Positions 1 to 3,455 of a DNA stretch of 6,374 bases are shown one piece after another. The stretch is from an uncultured Clostridia bacterium (GTDB taxonomy: Bacteria; Bacillota; Clostridia; UBA1381). Position 1 is the first letter of the stretch. Each line of letters begins with the position of its first letter. The position numbers and the translations under genes are program-made. The notes below the pieces were generated by a model that saw only the letters and a program-made list of their open reading frames with translations, did not search any database and was not told the origin of the DNA. Location of the stretch: contig CAKSPN010000108.1 in NCBI GenBank assembly GCA_934481375.1, positions 1 to 6,374 of the forward strand, read 5' to 3'.

Positions 1-1
1 T

Positions 2-235
2 AATATCAACGGCGAATATTACATACTGCTTAATCAAAGCATTTCAAACGGCAGAGTGTATTTTGATATAGATGAGCTTAAGGACGGCACAAACGCAATT
101 ACTATCTATAATGTGTCGGCTGTGGGCACGTCCATAAAGCAGTATACCTACAGCAAAACGGGATTTGTTGAAAAGTCGGTGTACAGCTCCGAATCGGTCA
201 ATAAACAACATTCGGGCATACCGGCGTATAAGTAA
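2..235 (+). CDS. C-terminal tail of a probable extracellular beta-rich protein (5' truncated)
   Basis: The frame is open from base 2 to a TAA at 233-235 and gives 77 residues with no start visible, so the gene begins left of the window. I do not recognise a named family. The first ~50 residues alternate hydrophobic and polar positions in a beta-strand pattern and include the stretch DELKDGTNAITIY, which resembles strands and turns of Ig-like or carbohydrate-binding-type domains in secreted clostridial proteins (inference). The last ~25 residues are rich in Ser, Lys, Tyr and Asn and look like a flexible tail ending in SGIPAYK. No membrane segment or sortase motif is visible in the part present. 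Its stop codon overlaps the ribosome site of the thioredoxin gene, so the two are probably co-transcribed. That it is coding is fairly sure from the codon pattern and tight spacing; its function is unknown. Confidence 0.7.
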   Translation, partial: NINGEYYILLNQSISNGRVYFDIDELKDGTNAITIYNVSAVGTSIKQYTYSKTGFVEKSVYSSESVNKQHSGIPAYK

Positions 236-240
236 AGGAG
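234..240 (+). promoter_or_regulatory. Ribosome binding site of trx, overlapping the upstream stop codon
   Basis: AAAGGAG lies 7 nt before the ATG at 248 and shares two bases with the TAA stop (233-235) of the preceding gene. This fixes the thioredoxin start and suggests the upstream gene and thioredoxin share a transcript, possibly with translational coupling. No promoter is visible between them. Confidence 0.85.
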
Positions 241-247
241 TGTAATT

Positions 248-556
248 ATGAAGCTGACAAAGGAAAATTTTGACGAGGTTTTAAAATCGGACAAACCGGT
301 GCTTGTTGATTTTTGGGCGGAATGGTGCGGTCCGTGCAGGATGGTTTCGCCGATAATCGAGGATTTGGAAACGGAATATGACGGCAAAGCAGTTGTCGGC
401 AAGGTAAACGTTGACGAGGAGGCGGAACTTGCTCTGCGCTATAATATCGTTTCGATACCTACCGTTATGATATTTAAAAACGGCGAAGAAGCCGAAAAGA
501 TTATCGGCGCAAGTTCGCAGGACGAGTACGAGGAAGCGCTGGAGAAATATTTATAA
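248..556 (+). CDS. trxA: Thioredoxin
   Basis: This is a cytoplasmic thiol-disulfide oxidoreductase that reduces protein disulfides and is itself recharged by thioredoxin reductase, which is not in this window. The 102-residue product has the usual length and all core features: the redox motif WCGPC at residues 26-30, the buried Asp21 in the preceding strand (VDFWAEW), the cis-proline loop SIPT with Pro71, the FKNG turn near 76-79 and the glycine of the last strand (Gly87). There is no signal peptide, so it is not a secreted thioredoxin-like protein. The start is set by AAAGGAG 7 nt upstream. The gene follows the truncated upstream gene by 12 nt and is followed by a terminator-like hairpin, so it probably ends that operon. 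Family assignment is very secure. The symbol trxA is the conventional one; many Clostridia carry several paralogues, so which one this is remains open. Confidence 0.96.
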   Translation: MKLTKENFDEVLKSDKPVLVDFWAEWCGPCRMVSPIIEDLETEYDGKAVVGKVNVDEEAELALRYNIVSIPTVMIFKNGEEAEKIIGASSQDEYEEALEKYL

Positions 557-572
557 TCCAATAATTATGCAT

Positions 573-608
573 AAATATACAGTAATTTCGCTGTATATTT
601 TTGTTTTA
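573..608 (+). terminator. Rho-independent terminator after trx
   Basis: A perfect 10-bp inverted repeat, AAATATACAG (573-582) and CTGTATATTT (591-600), encloses an 8-nt loop and runs directly into TTGTTTTA. The stem is A+T rich (GC only at the CAG/CTG next to the loop), so it may be leaky, but its place 16 nt after the trx stop and before a separate promoter fits a terminator. Confidence 0.7.
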
Positions 609-630
609 TACAACGTTTTTAAAAAACGGG

Positions 631-668
631 GTTGCAAAATTATTCAAAATAATGTATAATAATTTATA
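631..668 (+). promoter_or_regulatory. Tandem ARG-box-like operators over the argD promoter
   Basis: Two 18-bp imperfect palindromes fit the ArgR/AhrC operator form WNTGAATWWWWATTCANW. Box 1 (631-648, GTTGCAAAATTATTCAAA) has a perfect right half ATTCA and mismatches at positions 1, 5 and 7. Box 2 (651-668, AATGTATAATAATTTATA) mismatches only at positions 5 and 15. They are 2 bp apart, with centres 20 bp apart, close to the paired ARG-box spacing known from enterobacteria. Together they cover the -35, the spacer, the -10 and the probable start site, as expected for repression by arginine-bound ArgR. The region is A+T rich and box 2 contains the -10 hexamer, so part of the match could be chance. 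No argR gene is in the window. Confidence 0.55.
632..660 (+). promoter_or_regulatory. Sigma-A-type promoter of the argD-argF-GNAT operon
   Basis: TTGCAA at 632-637 and a perfect TATAAT at 655-660 are separated by 17 bp. An A6 tract at 621-626, just upstream of the -35 hexamer, could act as an UP-like element. The predicted start is near 667, giving a leader of only about 18 nt before the argD ATG. That leaves no room for a riboswitch or attenuator, so control is more likely by an operator over the promoter. Confidence 0.8.
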
Positions 669-684
669 AAGGGAGTGGAAGAAA

Positions 685-1893
685 ATGCTCGATGAAATTA
701 TCGGACTCGATAAAAAATATTATATGAATACTTTCGGCGACCGACTGCCCGTATGTTTTGAAAAGGGCAGCGGAATGAAGCTTACAAGCACCGACGGAAA
801 AGTGTATTATGATTTTCTCGGCGGAATTGCGGTGAACGCATTGGGACACGGTCACCCGATATTCGTTGAAAGGCTTAAGGAACAGCTTGACAAGGTGATA
901 CACACATCAAGCCTTTATTACATAGAAAACCAGGCAAAGCTTGCGCAAAAGCTTGTCGAAAACACCTGTGCGGACAGGGTGTTTTTCTGCAACAGCGGAG
1001 CGGAGGCAAACGAGGGCGCATTTAAACTTGCAAAGATTTATTTTTATAAGAAGGGAATTGACAAAACCGAAATAATAACGCTCGATCACTCGTTCCACGG
1101 CAGAACGCTTGCAACGGTTGCGGCAACGGGACAGGAACATTATCAGGCTCCGTACAGACCGCTCACGCCGGGATTTAAGCAGGTTGAGCCGAATAATTTC
1201 GAGGCAATGGAAAAAGCCGTAACCGACAAGACTGCGGCGATTATGATTGAACTTATTCAGGGAGAGAGCGGTGTACACCCGATGAGCGAGGAGTATGTGA
1301 AAAAGCTTCGTAAGCTGTGCGATGATAAGGGAATACTTCTTATATTTGACGAGGTTCAGACAGGTATGGGACGTACGGGACATCTTTTTGCACATCAGAT
1401 GTACGGTGTGTATCCCGATATATTCACAAGCGCAAAGGCGCTCGGCGGCGGTATTCCGATAGGCGCAGTGTGCGCATCGGAGGAGGTCGCAAGTGCGTTT
1501 GAGCCGGGCGACCACGGCACTACGTTCGGCGGAAATCCGTTTGCAACGGCGGCAGGTCTTGCGGTGTTTGAGGTGTTTGAAAAAGAAAAGCTTGTTGAAA
1601 ATGCGGAAAAAACGGGCGAATATTTTATTGAACGGCTCAATGCACTCAAAGAAAAGCACGCAGATAAAATAAAGGAAATACGCGGGGCAGGCTTGCTTAT
1701 CGGAATAGAGCTTGATAAGAGCATTGCAAAGGACGTATTTAAAAAGCTGTTTGACGACGGTATTCTTACAAGCCTGTGCGGAGGTACAACGCTTCGGCTT
1801 GCTCCTCCGCTTATCATATCGGAAAATGAGGTTAATCTGTTCATAAGCGAACTGGATATTATATTAAAAAAAGTAGAGGTGGCAAATCAATGA
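685..1893 (+). CDS. argD: Acetylornithine aminotransferase (PLP-dependent, class III)
   Basis: This enzyme transfers an amino group from glutamate to N-acetylglutamate 5-semialdehyde to give N2-acetylornithine, the fourth step of arginine synthesis, in the cytoplasm. The product of 402 residues has the family's normal length. Class III signatures are intact: NSGAEAN at 103-109 (phosphate-binding turn), SFHGRT at 136-141 (cofactor-ring stacking region), Glu189 and Glu194 (ELIQGES), FDEVQTGMGRTG with Asp222 contacting the pyridine nitrogen, the Schiff-base Lys251 in SAKALGGG, TTFGGNP at 279-285, and Arg371 in TLRLAPP for substrate carboxylate. The start has GGGAG at 671-675; an internal ATG at codon 14 has no such site. 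The gene is first in the operon and overlaps argF by 4 nt. Ornithine or succinylornithine aminotransferase is the main alternative on sequence alone, but the coupling to an anabolic-length argF and the ARG-like boxes favour argD. Confidence 0.93.
   Translation: MLDEIIGLDKKYYMNTFGDRLPVCFEKGSGMKLTSTDGKVYYDFLGGIAVNALGHGHPIFVERLKEQLDKVIHTSSLYYIENQAKLAQKLVENTCADRVFFCNSGAEANEGAFKLAKIYFYKKGIDKTEIITLDHSFHGRTLATVAATGQEHYQAPYRPLTPGFKQVEPNNFEAMEKAVTDKTAAIMIELIQGESGVHPMSEEYVKKLRKLCDDKGILLIFDEVQTGMGRTGHLFAHQMYGVYPDIFTSAKALGGGIPIGAVCASEEVASAFEPGDHGTTFGGNPFATAAGLAVFEVFEKEKLVENAEKTGEYFIERLNALKEKHADKIKEIRGAGLLIGIELDKSIAKDVFKKLFDDGILTSLCGGTTLRLAPPLIISENEVNLFISELDIILKKVEVANQ
1876..1882 (+). promoter_or_regulatory. 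Ribosome binding site of argF inside the argD coding end
   Basis: GAGGTGG lies 7 nt before the ATG at 1890, within the last codons of argD. With the ATGA start/stop overlap (1890-1893), this points to translational coupling and fixes the argF start. Confidence 0.8.
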
Positions 1894-2807
1894 AAGATTT
1901 AATAAGTCTGCACGATTTAACGGCAAAAGAATTAGAGGATTTACTGGCGCTCGGATTAAAGCTTAAAAAGGAGCTTAAAAGCGGTATTCCGCATAAAATC
2001 CTTGCAGGAAAAACGCTCGGTATGATTTTCACAAAATCATCAACAAGAACACGTGTTTCGTTTGAGGTGGGAATGACTCAGCTCGGCGGTTATCCGCTGT
2101 TTTTGTCGTCAAACGACATTCAGCTTGGCAGAGGCGAAACCATACACGATACCGCAAAGGTGCTTGAACGTTATCTTGACGGAATTATGATAAGAACATA
2201 CGCACATTCGGACGTGCTTGAGCTTGCGGAGGAGGCGTCAATACCGGTAATAAATGCGCTTACCGACCTGCTCCACCCGTGCCAGGTGCTGGCTGATCTT
2301 ATGACCGCATATGAGCATAAGGGAAAGCTTGAAAATCTTAAGCTTGCATATATAGGCGACGGAAACAATATGGCTCATTCGCTGATGTACGGCTGTGCAA
2401 AAGCGGGAATGAACTGCGCCGTTGCAACGCCTTCGGGATATAAATGCGATGCGGAGGTTGTTGAGAACGCAAAAGCTGACTTTAAGGTGTCGGGCAAGGA
2501 ACTGCTGATAACGGAGGATCCCGTCGAGGCAATTAAGGACGCAGACGTTGTTTACACCGACACATGGGTATCAATGGGTCAGGAGAGCGAAAAAGCGGAA
2601 AGACAGCGTATTTTTATGCCGTATCAGGTAAACGGCGAGCTGTTTGCGCACGCAAAGGACGACGCTGTGTTTATGCATTGTCTGCCGGCGTACAGAGGTT
2701 TTGAAGTAACAGAGGACGTAATAGACGGAAAACAAAGCGTAATATTTGACGAGGCGGAAAACCGCCTGCATGCGCAAAAAGCTGTAATGGCAACACTTAT
2801 GGGCTGA
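1890..2807 (+). CDS. argF: Ornithine carbamoyltransferase (anabolic type)
   Basis: This cytoplasmic enzyme, normally a trimer, joins carbamoyl phosphate and L-ornithine to give L-citrulline, the sixth step of arginine synthesis. The 305-residue product has both family domains. The N-terminal half carries the carbamoyl phosphate site STRTR at 51-55 and HPCQ at 129-132. The C-terminal half carries the ornithine-binding DTW at 224-226 with SMGQE at 228-232, and the HCLPAYRG motif beginning at His263, whose Cys264 contacts ornithine. SMG together with HCLP separates it from aspartate carbamoyltransferase. The length matches biosynthetic ArgF better than catabolic ArcB (usually about 335 residues), and its partner is argD rather than arcA or arcC. 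It overlaps argD by ATGA and is followed after 22 nt by a GNAT gene in the same operon. Nothing suggests truncation or loss of a catalytic residue. Confidence 0.96.
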   Translation: MKDLISLHDLTAKELEDLLALGLKLKKELKSGIPHKILAGKTLGMIFTKSSTRTRVSFEVGMTQLGGYPLFLSSNDIQLGRGETIHDTAKVLERYLDGIMIRTYAHSDVLELAEEASIPVINALTDLLHPCQVLADLMTAYEHKGKLENLKLAYIGDGNNMAHSLMYGCAKAGMNCAVATPSGYKCDAEVVENAKADFKVSGKELLITEDPVEAIKDADVVYTDTWVSMGQESEKAERQRIFMPYQVNGELFAHAKDDAVFMHCLPAYRGFEVTEDVIDGKQSVIFDEAENRLHAQKAVMATLMG

Positions 2808-2829
2808 TAATCGGGGAGGCGGCACGCTG

Positions 2830-3300
2830 ATGAATTGTGATATTCAGATAAGGAAAGCGGATTTTAACGACGCTTTTGAAATACATAACATAACCTTAAA
2901 AGCGTTTGCCGAGTATGCCGCCGACACAACAGCGAACAGGATTGACGCTCTCTCCGAAACAGAGGACGATGTAAAAAACGATATTGAAAAAAAGCTCGTG
3001 CTTGCGGCGGAATACCGCGGCAGGCTTTCGGGCAGTCTTCGGCTTGAAGTTTCGGGAAAAAGCGCATATCTTACAAGGTTTGCGGTAAGAGCCGAAAGCC
3101 GCAGCAACGGTATAGGCAGTGCGCTCATAGACCATGCCGCCGACGTTATGCGGAGGTCGGGCGTGGAGGAAATTTATCTGCATACGGATTTGAATATGCG
3201 CCCGCTTGTGGAATTTTACAAACGCCACGGCTTTGCGGTGAAATCCTTTGAAAACACAAGGGGCTATACCCGTGCATTGCTTGTAAAAAAATTATCGTAG
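2830..3300 (+). CDS. GNAT-family N-acetyltransferase, substrate unknown
   Basis: The 156-residue product is a single-domain Gcn5-related acetyltransferase, predicted to move an acetyl group from acetyl-CoA to an amine. The opening IQIRKADFNDAFEI is the usual first strand and helix. The strand YLTRFAV (80-86) leads into the acetyl-CoA pyrophosphate loop RSNGIG (91-96), and the C-terminal part has IYLHTDLN followed by FYKRHGF, where Tyr130 sits at the usual general-acid position. The start is fixed by GGGGAGG at 2813-2819, 10 nt upstream. The gap to argF is 22 nt with no promoter or terminator, and a strong terminator follows, so it is the last gene of the arginine operon. That context allows a role in arginine metabolism, for example a short N-acetylglutamate synthase or an acetyltransferase for a pathway amine, but no residue I can see fixes the substrate. 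The family is secure; the function is open. Confidence 0.9.
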   Translation: MNCDIQIRKADFNDAFEIHNITLKAFAEYAADTTANRIDALSETEDDVKNDIEKKLVLAAEYRGRLSGSLRLEVSGKSAYLTRFAVRAESRSNGIGSALIDHAADVMRRSGVEEIYLHTDLNMRPLVEFYKRHGFAVKSFENTRGYTRALLVKKLS

Positions 3301-3302
3301 CT

Positions 3303-3340
3303 AAAAAAAGGAACTGCAAATATTTGCAGTTCCCTTTTTT
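3303..3340 (+). terminator. Strong, probably bidirectional rho-independent terminator
   Basis: A perfect 24-nt palindrome at 3310-3333 (arm GGAACTGCAAAT and its exact complement) is preceded by seven A (3303-3309) and followed by C and six T (3334/3335-3340). It can fold on either strand with a U-tract, so it should stop transcription both ways. It starts 2 nt after the GNAT stop codon and separates the arginine operon from the LRR gene. Confidence 0.93.
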
Positions 3341-3371
3341 ACTGTAATTTTTAAAGAAAAATTATAAATAC

Positions 3372-3400
3372 TTGCTTAAAAACATTTTATATGATATAAT
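3372..3400 (+). promoter_or_regulatory. Extended -10 promoter of the LRR surface-protein gene
   Basis: TTGCTT at 3372-3377 and TATAAT at 3395-3400 have a 17-bp spacer, with TG at 3392-3393 giving an extended -10 (TGATATAAT). The predicted start near 3407 leaves a leader of about 50 nt. AAGGGAG at 3437-3443 lies 12 nt before the ATG at 3456. No stable hairpin or repeat operator is evident in the leader. Confidence 0.8.
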
Positions 3401-3455
3401 ATTTACCAATATGAGTTATTAACAAAAGAAAATTGCAAGGGAGAGAAAAAACAGT

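Noticed and set aside
614..628. Short palindrome CGTTTTT-A-AAAAACG upstream of the argD promoter
   Set aside because: It has a one-base centre and almost only A:T pairs, so it is not a plausible RNA hairpin; the A tract is better read as a possible UP-like element.
907..1659. Long open frame of 250 codons on the minus strand
   Set aside because: It lies wholly inside argD, whose catalytic motifs are all intact on the plus strand. The minus-strand product is rich in Arg, Cys and Leu with no recognisable domain, and I see no reason to prefer it to a shadow frame.
1395..1844. Minus-strand open frame of 149 codons opposite the end of argD
   Set aside because: It is Ser/Pro-rich low-complexity translation antisense to conserved argD sequence, as expected from codon bias.
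1890..2807. Catabolic ornithine carbamoyltransferase (arcB) of an arginine deiminase operon
   Set aside because: The length is that of anabolic ArgF, and the neighbours are argD and a GNAT gene rather than arcA or arcC.
3411..3422. Four-codon upstream open frame (ATG AGT TAT TAA) in the leader of the LRR gene
   Set aside because: There is no ribosome site before it and it lies only a few bases after the predicted transcription start; a chance occurrence is enough.
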